64,000 nucleotides of DNA from NCBI GenBank assembly GCA_963836785.1, contig CAWIKW010000018.1:1-64000 (forward strand), in the 5' to 3' direction. The position numbers and the translations under genes were made by a program. Under the pieces are notes generated by a model that was not told where the DNA came from, ran no database searches, and saw nothing but the letters and a program-made list of their open reading frames with translations. Source of the DNA: DASQPR01 sp963836785 (GTDB lineage Bacteria; Actinomycetota; Actinomycetes; Mycobacteriales; Micromonosporaceae). Within the stretch, counting starts at the first letter, position 1, and each line of letters begins with the position of its first letter. Shown one piece after another: positions 26,376-36,386 of the stretch.

Positions 26376-27383
26376 CTACAGGGCGGACGACAGTGCTTTC
26401 ACGGGCATCTTGAGCTCGTCGAGGAGCGCGAGATCCTGGTTGGCCGCGCGGCCCAGGGTAGTCAGGTAGTTGCCGACGATGACGGCGTTCACCCCGCCGA
26501 GCAGACCGTCGCGCGTACCGAGGTCGCCGAGGGTGATCTCGCGACCGCCGGCGAAGCGGAGGATCGTGCGCGGCAACGCGAGCCGGAACGCGGCGATCGC
26601 GCGGAGAGCGTCGCGGGCGTCCACGACGGTCGAATCCGCGAGCGGTGTACCCGGTCGAGGGTTCAGGAAATTGAGGGGTACCTCGTCCGGAGCGAGAGCG
26701 GCCAGCTGGGTGGCGAACTCCGCCCGCTGTTCAAGCGTCTCGCCGAGGCCCAGGATCCCGCCGCAGCAGACCTCCATGCCAGAGTCGCGGACCATGCGGA
26801 GTGTGTCGAAGCGTTCCTGCCAGGTGTGGGTGGTGACCACGTTCGGGAAGAACGAGCGGGCGGTCTCGAGGTTGTGGTTGTAGCGGTGCACGCCCATCGC
26901 GACCAGGTCGTCGACCTGCGTCTGGCTGAGCATGCCGAGCGACGCCGCGACCTGGATATCGACGGCATCCTTGATCGCTTTCACGCCCTCGCGCATCTGA
27001 GCCATCAGACGCTCGTCGGGGCCGCGGACGGCGGCGACGATGCAGAACTCGGTCGCACCGGTCGCGGCGGTCTGCTTCGCCGCCTCTACCAGCGCCGGGA
27101 TGTCGAGCCAGACTGCGCGTACGGGCGAGGTGAACAGGCCGGACTGCGAGCAGAAGTGGCAGTCCTCGGGACATCCGCCGGTCTTGACCGACACGATGCC
27201 CTCGACCTCGACCTCCGGCCCGCACCATCGCATGCGTACCTGGTGGGCGGCGTCGAGAGCGGCGGCAACCTCATCGTCGGGCAGGCGCAGGATGGCCAGT
27301 ACACCGGTTTCGTCCAGGCCGACGCCGGTGTCAACAACGGTGGCGACGGCGCGCGCGAGATCCGGATCGGTCAGCTCGGACAT
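26376..27383 (-). CDS. bioB: Biotin synthase
   Basis: A 335-residue radical SAM enzyme that inserts sulfur into dethiobiotin. The SAM-cluster motif is CPEDCHFCSQS with Cys at 71, 75 and 78. Downstream are CIVAAVRGP, the YNHNLETARSFFPNVVTTHT block that includes the dethiobiotin-binding Asn-His-Asn, and GGILGLGET. The Arg ligand to the auxiliary cluster is expected in the C-terminal TILRFAGGREITLG, which is present. The ATG is preceded by a -10 box at six bases. No bioA, bioD or bioF is in the window; bsaP follows. Confidence 0.96.
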   Translation of the reverse strand: MSELTDPDLARAVATVVDTGVGLDETGVLAILRLPDDEVAAALDAAHQVRMRWCGPEVEVEGIVSVKTGGCPEDCHFCSQSGLFTSPVRAVWLDIPALVEAAKQTAATGATEFCIVAAVRGPDERLMAQMREGVKAIKDAVDIQVAASLGMLSQTQVDDLVAMGVHRYNHNLETARSFFPNVVTTHTWQERFDTLRMVRDSGMEVCCGGILGLGETLEQRAEFATQLAALAPDEVPLNFLNPRPGTPLADSTVVDARDALRAIAAFRLALPRTILRFAGGREITLGDLGTRDGLLGGVNAVIVGNYLTTLGRAANQDLALLDELKMPVKALSSAL

Positions 27384-27389
27384 GTCCGT

Positions 27390-27395
27390 ACCCTA
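27390..27395 (-). promoter_or_regulatory. -10 box of a leaderless bioB promoter
   Basis: On the minus strand TAGGGT lies six bases before the ATG at 27383. No BirA-type or BioQ-type palindrome is apparent in the 91-base gap upstream. Confidence 0.5.
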
Positions 27396-27474
27396 CAAGT
27401 CGCCTTGCGGATCTTGGCGGACCAGCGACGCGAGTCCGATCACACGGCTCGCGCCGCGCGCCAGTCGTGCCGGG

Positions 27475-28724
27475 TCAGCAGTGCCACAACAGAGCGACTT
27501 GTGAGAACGGACCGTCGGTGGTCATGGGCGTGCGGTCAGTCCCGACGATGGTGTGCCCGTCGTCGGTGATGCCGGCCGCATCCACGTACACCTGTGGGCT
27601 GTCGCCGTGTCCGGTCGGCAGCCGTTGGAGCTGACCACCGCGGCCCACCAGTGGAATGCTGGTGTAGACGTCCGAGCTGCTGGTGGCCTCGCCCACGATC
27701 GTGCCGTCGTCGGCGATCGCGCTCAGACTTATGTTGGGATATGTCGTGAGACTGCCGGTGGTGAGGTTCCAGACCGTGGGAAACCGGCCCGCGAAGATGG
27801 GTCCCTCACCGACGGCGTAGTCGCCACGGATCTGGAACACGTTGCCTTGCGTATCCGCGAGGCCGGTGGGGAGCGTGTGACCGTTGCCCTTCCCGTCGCC
27901 GACGTATGGCTTGCCCTTGTCAAACGGGCCGATCGCACCGGCGATCAGGCCGGTGTCGGAGATGGTGTTGGCGAGGAAGTTCGCGGGCAGCAGCGCGCGG
28001 ACCGTGCCCGGATTGGCCGCCGGCCAGATCACCGACGTCTCGGTCTGACCTGTTGTCCACCATCCCGAGGATGTCGCCGCGTGCGTTGATGTCAAGGGGT
28101 GTCGCCGCGACGCCGTGGAATTTCGGCAGCAGCGAGACCTTTCCGTTGCGGAACACCCAGCCGGCGCCGTTGGATCCGCTGCCGATCACCACGCCGCTGG
28201 CGTTGACGGCGGTCGCCCCGGCGTTGGGCACCGGGATGAGCGTGGTCGCTCCGGTGCGCAGGTCGACCAGCATCGCCTTGGTTGGTACGACGTTCGGGAA
28301 TGGCAGCGTGAACGACTTGATCAGCGTGGTGACCACGTAGCGGCCGGTCGGATCGATGGCGGGATTGATCCAGCTGGTGAACGCGCCGGCGTCCGCGGGT
28401 GCGGTGAGCGTACGGACTGTGCAATTCGCCACCGGTAGATCCGCCGGTTCCGTACTGCGCGGCAACGGCGATGGCGAAGCCGTCGGCACGGACGGTGACG
28501 GCGTCGGCTCGGCGTGCTGGGGCGACGGCAAGCCGAGCGGTATCCCGATCGCGGCGCCGACCACGACAATCGCGGCGAGGGCGCCCGATCGACATCCGGC
28601 GGCGCCGGATCGCGTCGCCCTGTCGCATCGCCAGCGCCACGTCGTAACGCGGTGGGGGACCGTCAGCGCCGTCGATGTCGCGCAGCGGACGGAGCAGATC
28701 GCCCCGGTCGTCGCTGGTGTTCAT
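27475..28724 (-). pseudogene. Membrane-anchored repeat protein, sigma-factor partner, with two apparent frameshifts
   Basis: This is a single gene read in three successive frames. Residues 1-45 (MNTSDDRGDLLRPLRDIDGA onward) come from the first frame. Near 28585 the frame shifts within a G/C run and continues with a membrane segment (LAAIVVVGAAIGIPLGL), a Pro/Ser linker and an extracytoplasmic domain with repeats of the VNASGVVIGSGS type. Near 28050 it shifts again and continues with ISDTGLIAGAIGP and AITDDGHTIVGTD to the stop. Removing one base at each site would restore about 415 residues. The repeats resemble HAF/beta-propeller units. Its start overlaps the sigma factor stop as ATGA, suggesting a regulatory partner, perhaps an anti-sigma. 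Real decay and sequencing error both remain possible. Confidence 0.7.
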
Positions 28725-29233
28725 GACTGCCTCCCCGGCATCGGGTACGCCAGGTCGTCGAGGTGCCGGCGTAGCGATGCCAACCCGTGCGCGGTCTGGC
28801 TTTTGACGGTCCCGGTCGAGCAGCGCATCATCTCGGCGACTTCGGTGACGCCAAGGTCATCGACGAACCGCAGGATGAGCACGGCCCGCTGCCGCTTCGG
28901 CAGTCGGGCGAGGGCCTGGCGCAGCACCGTACGGTCCTCGACGCTGGCTTCCTGCGGTGCGGCCGCCTCCGGCGGTAGGTCGCCGAGCCGTACTCGCGAC
29001 CAGGCCAGCCTTCGTTCGGACAGGAACGTGTTGACGACGATCGCGCGGACGTACTGATCGACGTCCCGGCTCGTGCGGACCGACGACCATCGCAGGTACG
29101 CCTTGGTCAGGCTGGCCTGGATGATGTCGTCGGCGTGGTGCCAGTCGCCGCACAGGACGTACGCGAGCCGCCGCAGGCCGGGCAGGCGCGACGAGACGAA
29201 CTCCACATAGTCCGCACGGTCCTGTGTCTGCAC
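28721..29233 (-). CDS. SigE-family ECF RNA polymerase sigma factor
   Basis: A 170-residue ECF sigma factor of the actinobacterial SigE family. Region 2 includes GDWHHADDIIQASLTKAYLR and VDQYVRAIVVNTFLSERR. Region 4 includes LPKRQRAVLILRFVDDLGVT followed by EMMRCSTGTVKSQTAHGLAS, the -35-recognition helix. The stop codon overlaps the start of the membrane-anchored partner gene, the usual arrangement for a sigma factor with its regulator. No target promoter can be assigned by eye. Confidence 0.92.
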   Translation of the reverse strand: MQTQDRADYVEFVSSRLPGLRRLAYVLCGDWHHADDIIQASLTKAYLRWSSVRTSRDVDQYVRAIVVNTFLSERRLAWSRVRLGDLPPEAAAPQEASVEDRTVLRQALARLPKRQRAVLILRFVDDLGVTEVAEMMRCSTGTVKSQTAHGLASLRRHLDDLAYPMPGRQS

Positions 29234-29299
29234 GCCTGGCTCCTCGCGTCCGCTGCGCTACCCCTATCACGCCGGCGGGTGCCCGTACGGTTGGCTGTG

Positions 29300-31433
29300 T
29301 CAGGAAGCGGGCAGACCGCTCAGGCCCATCGCGGAAAGGACGAACGCGTAGACCTCGGCTTCATAGCGGACATGGGCGTAGCGGCCGGCCGGTCCGGTGT
29401 GCGCGCCGGCCCCGAGCTCGACCCGGAACAGCAGCTCGTCGCCAGGTTTGCCGGTAGCACGGAGCTTCGCGACCCACTTGGTCGGCTCGTGCACGAGCAC
29501 GCGGGGATCGTGCAACGCGGCGGTGACGAGCATCCGCGGTCGCGGACTCGGTGGCATGTTGTCGTACGGCGAGTAGGCATAGAGGTACGCGAACTCGTCA
29601 GCTTTGTGGGGGTCGCCCCATTCCTCCCATTCGTTGATCGTGAGCGGGATCGACGGGTCCGACATCGAGCCGATCACGTCCACGAACGGCACTTCGGCGA
29701 CGACCGCGCACCACCGCCGCGGCGCCACGTTGAGCGCCGCTGCCTGCAGCAGCCCACCCGCGGACAGGCCACGGGTCACGATCCGCGCGGGGTCCACGAG
29801 CGGCGCGTGATCCGCCGAACCGGTCCCGCCGACGGCGTCGGGCGCGGCGCCGGCTAGCCAATTCGCCGCGGCGGCGTGGTCGGTGAACGTGTTCGACTTG
29901 GCCGCGAGGTGTCCGTCGAGCCACCAGTGCCGGCCGTTTTCGCCGCCGCCGCGCGGGCTGATCAGGGCGTAGACGACGCCGCGGTCGAGCAGGCTCACGA
30001 GGCTCGGGTCGAACCACGGGTCGTCGCACGACTCGTAGGCGCCGTACCCCCACATCAGGCACGGCGCGGTGCCGTCGAGCGGCGTGTCGGCCCGCGACGC
30101 GATCGTGACCGGGACGAGCGAGCCGTCGGCGGCTGGCGCATGGCGGCGCTCGGTTCGATACGCGGTCCGGTCGTATCCCGGCACGTCGGTCCGCTTGCGC
30201 AGGACACGCTGGCCGGTGGACAGGTCGACGTCGAACCATGCCGGCGGCTCGATGATCGACTCGACCTCGATCAGGATCGTGCCGGCGTCGTACTCCTGGT
30301 GCTCGGCGAGGCCGATGCGGCCGGCGTCGACGTCCGCGCGGATTTCGCGCTCGGCGCCCAGCGTCGGACCGGGCGCAATGTCCGCGACGCGTAACAACGG
30401 AAAGCCGTCGCGCCGGAGTTCGAGGACAACATGGTCGGCGAACGCGTGCGCGGCGACCAGCCGCTCGCCGGGGCGGCCGGCCGCCAGCTCGCGCCAATCC
30501 CCGGGCGCCTCGACCGGCGCCACCATCAGCCGGAACTCGGTCGCGCCCAGGTTGGTGGCGATCACGAACGACGCGGGTACGCCGTCGGCCGGACGTACGT
30601 GGTCGACGCGGTACTCGATGCCCGGCTCCCGACGCCGAACCAGCGTCGGCGTGGCTGCCGGCCGGTCGGCCGGGATCGCATAGGATCTCGGACGAGTTGC
30701 GGCTCTCGATCTCGATCACGATGTAGTCGCCCGAGGTCGTCGTCCGCACGCCGAGATCGAACCGCGCGTCGTCCTCCTGGTAGACCAGCACGTCGTCGCT
30801 ACTGTCCGTACCGATCGCGTGCCGCCAGACCTGGTACGGCCGGTAGAGGTCGTCGTGGACGGTGTAGAAGAAGACGGACGAGTCGCTGCTCCAGGCACCG
30901 GTCTCCGAGGCTCGGTCCACTATGTCCGGAAGATCTGACCCGGTGGCGATATCCCGAAATCGGAGTGTGTAGACCTCGTCACCGTCAGTGTCGTACGCAT
31001 AGGCGAGCACCCGGTTGTCCGGGCTGACCTCGCGCACCTCCACGGCGACGTATCCATCCGTTTCGGTGGCCAGGTCAGCGTCGTCGAGCACGACGCGGCC
31101 GGTTTCGGCTGCGTTACGGCTTGACACGAACTGCTCGTACTCACTTCCGGTGACCGATTTCATGTAGTAGAACTGGCTACCACGTCGCCACCTGACTGAG
31201 TCATCAGTCGGTACCAGGCGGTGGGCCGTCTCGACAGACAACGCGTCCCGGAGGTTGGTCAGGTGTCCGGTCATCCGGTCGTAGTGGGCGCGTTCGGCGC
31301 GCACGTACGGCAGGAACCGGGGATCCGAGGTGTCCCGCATCCAGGCGTAGTCGTCGACGATCTTTACCCCATGCAGATCCTGCGTCCTCGGCTCGGTCGG
31401 GGCGGTCGGCGGTTCGACGCTGTGGTCAGGCAT
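29300..31433 (-). pseudogene. S9-family oligopeptidase (oligopeptidase B type) with one frameshift
   Basis: A prolyl-oligopeptidase-family serine peptidase that cleaves short peptides in the cytoplasm. The N-terminal beta-propeller begins MPDHSVEPPTAP and reaches SRNSSEI in one frame; the rest continues in the next frame from AIPADRP onward. The switch lies at about 30683, where one extra G in AGGATCT disrupts an otherwise seamless protein of about 710 residues. The catalytic Ser is in RGLSAGGLLQAAAL, the Asp in AALHDPRVLVHEPTKW and the His in GAGAHTGPAGRY. All are intact, so removing one base would give a full enzyme. The gene is divergent from the peptide ABC importer, with a 47-base gap. 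Confidence 0.85.
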
Positions 31434-31480
31434 GGCAGGCACGCTAGCGGTCCGGACTTGGCCATTCAACGGAGGATCCG

Positions 31481-33382
31481 ATGAACACATCCCTTCGCGG
31501 CCGGCGCAACGTGCGCCGAGCCGTGTTCGCTGGTGCCGCGGCCGTGGCCGTCTTCGCGCTGGCTGCGAGCCCTGCAATGGCCGATCCGTCCGCGTCGCCG
31601 TCGGGCGGTGGTGCCGGATCGGGGTCCCCGAGCGCGTCCGGGCCGTCGGTGCCCCCGGGCAGCAAGACGTTCACGATCGGAATCCTTCAGGATGACGACT
31701 CGCTGAACCCGTTCTCGGGCTTCCTCGTGACGTCGTACGAGATATACGGCGACACGTACGACAATCTGCAAGGGCTGTCGGCGAAGGACCTCACCCCGTC
31801 GCCGGGCCTCGCGACGAAGTGGACGCACTCCGACGACGGCCTCACCTGGACGTTCACGATCCGGCAGGGTGTGAAGTGGTCGGACGGTCAGCCGTTCACC
31901 GCTAACGACGTCGTCTACACGTACAACCGGACCCTGACCGACGACACCGCGAACGCTCAGTATTCGAGCTCGGTGCAGAACATCAAGAGCGTCGAGTCGC
32001 CGGACCCGAACACCGTCGTCTTCCACATGAAGGCCCCGGACCCGGTCATGGATAACAGCGCTGTGCCGATCATTCCCGAGCACATCTGGTCAAACGTGTC
32101 GTCGAAGGACACCGGCACGTTCGCCAACACCGAGATGATCGGCACCGGTCCGTTCACCATGCAGCAGTGGGCAAAAGGCCAATTCATCAAGCTCAAGGCG
32201 AACAAGAACTACTGGGGCGGCGCACCGAAGATCGACTACCTCGTCTATCGCGTGTTCGACGACGAGGACGCGGAGATCCAGGCGTTGCGCAAGGGTGAGA
32301 TCGACGCGGTGGATGCGTTGTCCCCGAGCAACTACGACAAGCTCGCGGGCGTGAAGGGCATCAGCCGGATCAGTGCCCAAGGCGTGAGCTTCGACGAACT
32401 CGGCTTCAACACGGGCACGGCGACGGTCGACGGCGCATCGGTCGGCAACGGCAACCCGGCCGGTCGGGACCCGAAGTTCCGCCAGGCGGTCGCGGCCGCG
32501 ATCGACCTCAAGGGGCTCACGAACAAGGTCTTGCAGGGTCACGGCCAGATCGGCGCATCGATCATGCCGCCGGTGTTCAGCGACTGGGCGTACGCCCCGG
32601 GTGACGGTGCCTACCAGTACAACCCGACGAAGGCCGGGCAGATGCTCGACGCCGCCGGCTACACGAAGGCGGCCGACGGCAACCGCATCGACCCCGTCAC
32701 CCACAAGGAAATGAACCTCCGGTTCGACGCGCCGAACGACGACCCGGTCGTCAAGCAGGCGGTCGCATTCCTCCAGGGCTACCTGGAGGCCGTTGGGATC
32801 AAGACGACGACTCAGCTGGTCGACGAAGACAAGCTGACCGACCTGATCGCCAACGGTGAGGACGACATCTACGTGTGGGGCTGGTCGGTCTCGCCGGACC
32901 CGACGTTCCAGATGTCGACGATGACGTGCGGCCAGCGCGACACCGGCACGGCCAAGTCGCCGGTCGCCGGCTGGTCCGACTCGTACTACTGCAACCCCGC
33001 CTACGACGCGCTCTACACGAAGCAGAGCACGACCGTCGACCCAACCCAGCGCAAGCCGATGATCCAGCAGATGCAGCAGATGCTCTACACGGACGTGCCC
33101 TACCTCGTGCTCTTCTACCCGGACGACCTCGAGGCGTACAACTCCGCGAAGTGGACCGGCATCGTCCAGCAGCCGGCCAACAAGGGTCAGGCGTTCTTCC
33201 AGTTCGGCACGTACACGAACCGGACCGTCGACATCAAGACCGCCGCAGCGGCGTCGACGTCCAGCGGCGGCGGCACCAGCGCGGTCGTATGGATCATCGT
33301 CGCGATCGTCGCCGTGGTGGTTGTGGCCGGCGTGTTGCTCGGCTTCCTCCGCCGCCGCTCGACCGCGGACGAGCGGGAGTAA
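31481..33382 (+). CDS. Oligopeptide ABC transporter substrate-binding protein with C-terminal membrane anchor
   Basis: A 633-residue family 5 solute-binding protein. It has a signal peptide (VRRAVFAGAAAVAVFALAAS, cleavage after AMA), a Gly/Ser linker, then family signatures LTPSPGLATKWTHSDDGLTW and FTIRQGVKWSDGQPFTANDV. There is no lipobox Cys. Instead a Ser/Gly linker is followed by a C-terminal membrane helix (about residues 603-623, VVWIIVAIVAVVVVAGVLLG) and a basic tail RRRSTADERE. Gram-positive binding proteins are normally lipoproteins, so this anchoring is unusual. ATG follows GGAGG. It is the first gene of a five-gene importer operon. Confidence 0.93.
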   Translation: MNTSLRGRRNVRRAVFAGAAAVAVFALAASPAMADPSASPSGGGAGSGSPSASGPSVPPGSKTFTIGILQDDDSLNPFSGFLVTSYEIYGDTYDNLQGLSAKDLTPSPGLATKWTHSDDGLTWTFTIRQGVKWSDGQPFTANDVVYTYNRTLTDDTANAQYSSSVQNIKSVESPDPNTVVFHMKAPDPVMDNSAVPIIPEHIWSNVSSKDTGTFANTEMIGTGPFTMQQWAKGQFIKLKANKNYWGGAPKIDYLVYRVFDDEDAEIQALRKGEIDAVDALSPSNYDKLAGVKGISRISAQGVSFDELGFNTGTATVDGASVGNGNPAGRDPKFRQAVAAAIDLKGLTNKVLQGHGQIGASIMPPVFSDWAYAPGDGAYQYNPTKAGQMLDAAGYTKAADGNRIDPVTHKEMNLRFDAPNDDPVVKQAVAFLQGYLEAVGIKTTTQLVDEDKLTDLIANGEDDIYVWGWSVSPDPTFQMSTMTCGQRDTGTAKSPVAGWSDSYYCNPAYDALYTKQSTTVDPTQRKPMIQQMQQMLYTDVPYLVLFYPDDLEAYNSAKWTGIVQQPANKGQAFFQFGTYTNRTVDIKTAAAASTSSGGGTSAVVWIIVAIVAVVVVAGVLLGFLRRRSTADERE

Positions 33383-33388
33383 CGACGC

Positions 33389-34462
33389 GTGACGACGCTC
33401 CCGATCGAAAGCGCACCGCCGGAGGCCCCACCGCGGGCCTCCGGCGGCCGCCGACCGCCGAGTGCGGCGGCGATGCGCTGGCGGGTGCCGCTGCTCATCG
33501 GCCGCCGGCTGATCGGTGCCGTGGTCAGCCTCGCGGCCATCGTCCTGTTCAACTTCTTTCTCTTCAACGTGTTGTCGTCGAATCCGATTCGCGCGCTCGT
33601 GCGCAACCGGCACCTCGACGCGGCGGCCCAGGCCAAGCTGCGGCACGAGTTCGGCTATGACCAGTCCAAGTGGCAGCAGTTCATCGACTACTGCTATCAG
33701 CTCTTCCTGCATCACAACCTCGGCATTTCGACGTACTACACCCAACCGGTCTGGAACGTCATCGCCGAGCGGATCTGGCCGACCGTGCTGCTGGTCGGCG
33801 TCTCGACCGTGCTGTCATCGGTGATCGGCACCTGGATCGGCATCAAGGGGGCGTGGGAGCGCGGAAGCGCGTTCGACAAGATCTCCAACGGAGTATCGGT
33901 CACGCTGTATTCGGTGCCAGAATTCTGGCTCGGCCTGATGCTGCTGTTGTTCCTCGCCGGCGACCAGGTCGGCCTCGGCTGGTTCCCGACCGGCGGCATC
34001 TACGACGACGACGTCAACCCGGCGTCGGTGGCCGGCTGGATCAACATTGGCTGGCACCTGGTGCTGCCCGGGCTCACTCTGACCCTCGCCTACCTCGCGC
34101 AGTATCAGCTCGTCATGCGCTCGTCGATGCTCGATGAGATGGGCCAGGACTACGTGCAGACGGCGCGGGCCAAGGGATTGCGCGACCTCGCCGTACGCCG
34201 CCAACACGTGGTGCCCAATGCGCTGCTGCCCGCGGTGACACAAATCCTGCTGTACTTCGGCTTCGTCATTTCGGGTGCGCTACTGGTCGAGACGGTCTTC
34301 TCCTGGCCCGGGCTCGGGTTGCTGACCGAAACCGCGGTGTCGGGCACCGACTTCCCGCTGCTGCGGGGACTGTTCCTGCTCTTCACCGGGAGTGTCATCG
34401 TGTGCAATCTGATCGCCGACGTACTGCTCGGCATCATTGATCCGCGGGTGAGGGAGCTGTGA
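33389..34462 (+). CDS. Peptide ABC transporter permease (DppB/OppB type)
   Basis: A 357-residue inner-membrane permease with six predicted helices. The family signature ATPase-coupling loop appears as MRSSMLDEMGQDYVQTARAK followed by GLRDLAVRRQHVVPNALLP. The N-terminal RRLIGAVVSLAAIVLFNFFL and the DPP-type LSSNPIRALVRNRHLD region are also present. It pairs with the second permease to form the translocation pore. It starts six bases after the binding-protein stop, so the genes are one transcript. Confidence 0.93.
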   Translation: MTTLPIESAPPEAPPRASGGRRPPSAAAMRWRVPLLIGRRLIGAVVSLAAIVLFNFFLFNVLSSNPIRALVRNRHLDAAAQAKLRHEFGYDQSKWQQFIDYCYQLFLHHNLGISTYYTQPVWNVIAERIWPTVLLVGVSTVLSSVIGTWIGIKGAWERGSAFDKISNGVSVTLYSVPEFWLGLMLLLFLAGDQVGLGWFPTGGIYDDDVNPASVAGWINIGWHLVLPGLTLTLAYLAQYQLVMRSSMLDEMGQDYVQTARAKGLRDLAVRRQHVVPNALLPAVTQILLYFGFVISGALLVETVFSWPGLGLLTETAVSGTDFPLLRGLFLLFTGSVIVCNLIADVLLGIIDPRVREL

Positions 34463-34549
34463 CCGCCGAGCCGGTCGCGGTACCTGCGACTGCGTGGCTC
34501 GGTTGTCTGGCGTCGCCGCCGGGCGGCGCTGCACCGGACCTGGGTCGAG

Positions 34550-35380
34550 GTGTGGGCGCAGCCGCAGGGCAAGGCCGGGATCATCGTCCTCGCCGTCCTG
34601 GTACTCGACGCGATCATCGCTCCGATCGTCATCGGAAGCGACGCGCTGTCCATCATCGCCGCGACCGGTCGACCGTTCCAGCCGCCGTCCGGTGCATATC
34701 CGCTCGGGACTGACGAGTACGGACGCTCGGTGTTTTCGCTTCTCGCGTTGGGCGCTCGGACGTCGCTGGTCGTCGGCATCTCAGCGGCGGCGATCGCGAT
34801 GGTGATCGGGACGATCGTCGGCGTCGTCTCCGGTCACTACGGCGGTTGGGTCGACACGCTGCTCATGCGCTTCGACGACTGGGCGTTGAACATCCCGTTC
34901 CTGCCACTGGTGATCGTGCTGCAGGTGCTGCTCGGCCGCGGGACCGACAAGACGATCCTGGTGCTCGGCATCACGTCATGGCCGGGCACGGCGCGGATCC
35001 TGCGCGCGCAGGTGTTGTCGGTGAAGGCGCGTCCGTTCATGGATCGGGCCCGCGCGTTGGGCGCCAGCAACGTGCACCAGATGGTCAAGCACACACTGCC
35101 GAACATCATGCCGTTGGTGCTAGCGAATACCACGATCACGATCGCCGGCGCGATCCTGAGCGAGTCGACGCTCGCGTTCCTCGGTCTCGGCAGTCCGAGC
35201 CTGACCGCGACGTCCTGGGGCACGATGCTCGACGGAGCGTTCACGTCCGGCGCGGTCTCCGGCGGTGCCTGGGCCTATCTCGTCACCCCGGGCCTAGCCA
35301 TCGCGCTCGTGGTGCTCGCCTTCACGTGGGTCGGCAACGCGCTGGAGAAGGTCCTCACGCCCCGGCTCGCGGGCCGGTGA
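34550..35380 (+). CDS. Peptide ABC transporter permease (DppC/OppC type), N-terminus uncertain
   Basis: A permease with the expected TDEYGRSVFSLLALGARTSL block and coupling loop MDRARALGASNVHQMVKHTL. The start is doubtful. GTG 34550 begins almost at the first helix and has poor spacing to a ribosome site. The same frame extends upstream with a typical basic N-terminus (YLRLRGSVVWRRRRAALHRT) but has no start codon before the previous gene's stop. A GTG at 34459, overlapping the previous stop, lies in another frame that would join it if one G near 34480 were absent. A one-base frameshift at the 5' end is therefore likely, giving an intact protein of about 306 residues. Confidence 0.88.
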   Translation: MWAQPQGKAGIIVLAVLVLDAIIAPIVIGSDALSIIAATGRPFQPPSGAYPLGTDEYGRSVFSLLALGARTSLVVGISAAAIAMVIGTIVGVVSGHYGGWVDTLLMRFDDWALNIPFLPLVIVLQVLLGRGTDKTILVLGITSWPGTARILRAQVLSVKARPFMDRARALGASNVHQMVKHTLPNIMPLVLANTTITIAGAILSESTLAFLGLGSPSLTATSWGTMLDGAFTSGAVSGGAWAYLVTPGLAIALVVLAFTWVGNALEKVLTPRLAGR

Positions 35381-35384
35381 GGAC

Positions 35385-36386
35385 ATGACATTGCTGGAGG
35401 TCAAGGACCTGTCGGTCACGTACTCCACGGAACAAGGCCCGGTTCCCGCCGTACGCGGCGTCGACCTTGCCGTGGACGCTGGACAGACGCTCGGCGTCGC
35501 CGGCGAATCCGGTTGCGGCAAGTCGACTCTTGTGGCGGCGGCACTTCGACTTCTACCGCGCAGCGCCAAGGTAACCGGCGAGGTCCTGCTGGACGGTCGC
35601 GACGTGCTGACGATGAATTTCGGCGAGCTCCGGGCCGTACGGTGGGCGCAGGCGTCGATCGTCTTCCAGGGCGCGATGAGTTCGTTGAACCCGGTGCAGA
35701 AGGTCAGCAAGCAGATCGCCGAGCCGATCCTGTTGCACGAGAAGGTCTCGGACCGTGCCGCCCGGACCCGCGTCGGCGAACTCCTCGAACAGGTCGGCAT
35801 CGCCCCCTCGCGGATGGACCAGTATCCGCACCAGTTCTCCGGCGGCCAGAAGCAGCGCATCATGATCGCGATGGCGCTAGCCTGCCGGCCGAAGTTGATC
35901 CTGGCCGACGAGCCCACCACGGCGCTCGACGTGATGGTGCAGGCGCAGGTGCTGACGTTGCTCACCGATCTGGTCCGGGACATGGGCCTCGGGATGGTCC
36001 TCATCACCCACGACCTGTCGGTGCTGGCGCAGACCTGTGATCGGGCCGCCATTATGTACGCCGGAAAGGTCGTCGAGAACGGCCCGACGGCCGAGGTGTT
36101 CGGCGCGCCGTCGCACCCGTACGCCCAGGCGCTCGCCGGTGCGTTCCCCCGTATCGGTGACCAATCGTCGCGCTACGCGCCGCGGGGGCTCGGCGGCGAC
36201 CCGCCCCACCCGGCCGAACTGCCGAGCGGCTGCACATTCCATCCGCGGTGCCCGGTGGCCCGCGACGAGTGCCGTACGGTCGACGTGACACTGTGGCCGG
36301 CCGGCGTCGATCACAGCGCGGCCTGCGTGCTCGTTCGGGACGACGTGCCCGACGAGATGGCCAGTGGTGAAGGAGTGCCGGCATGA
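35385..36386 (+). CDS. Peptide ABC transporter ATP-binding protein (DppD/OppD type)
   Basis: A 333-residue ATPase. Walker A is GESGCGKSTLVAAALRLLPR, the signature is QFSGGQKQRIMIAMAL, Walker B is KLILADEPTTALDVM, and the switch His is in LITHDLSVLAQTCD. The C-terminal oligopeptide-transport extension has LPSGCTFHPRCPVARDEC, with the cysteines that coordinate an iron-sulfur cluster in some relatives. The start lies five bases after the permease stop and the stop overlaps the next ATPase gene. Confidence 0.94.
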   Translation: MTLLEVKDLSVTYSTEQGPVPAVRGVDLAVDAGQTLGVAGESGCGKSTLVAAALRLLPRSAKVTGEVLLDGRDVLTMNFGELRAVRWAQASIVFQGAMSSLNPVQKVSKQIAEPILLHEKVSDRAARTRVGELLEQVGIAPSRMDQYPHQFSGGQKQRIMIAMALACRPKLILADEPTTALDVMVQAQVLTLLTDLVRDMGLGMVLITHDLSVLAQTCDRAAIMYAGKVVENGPTAEVFGAPSHPYAQALAGAFPRIGDQSSRYAPRGLGGDPPHPAELPSGCTFHPRCPVARDECRTVDVTLWPAGVDHSAACVLVRDDVPDEMASGEGVPA

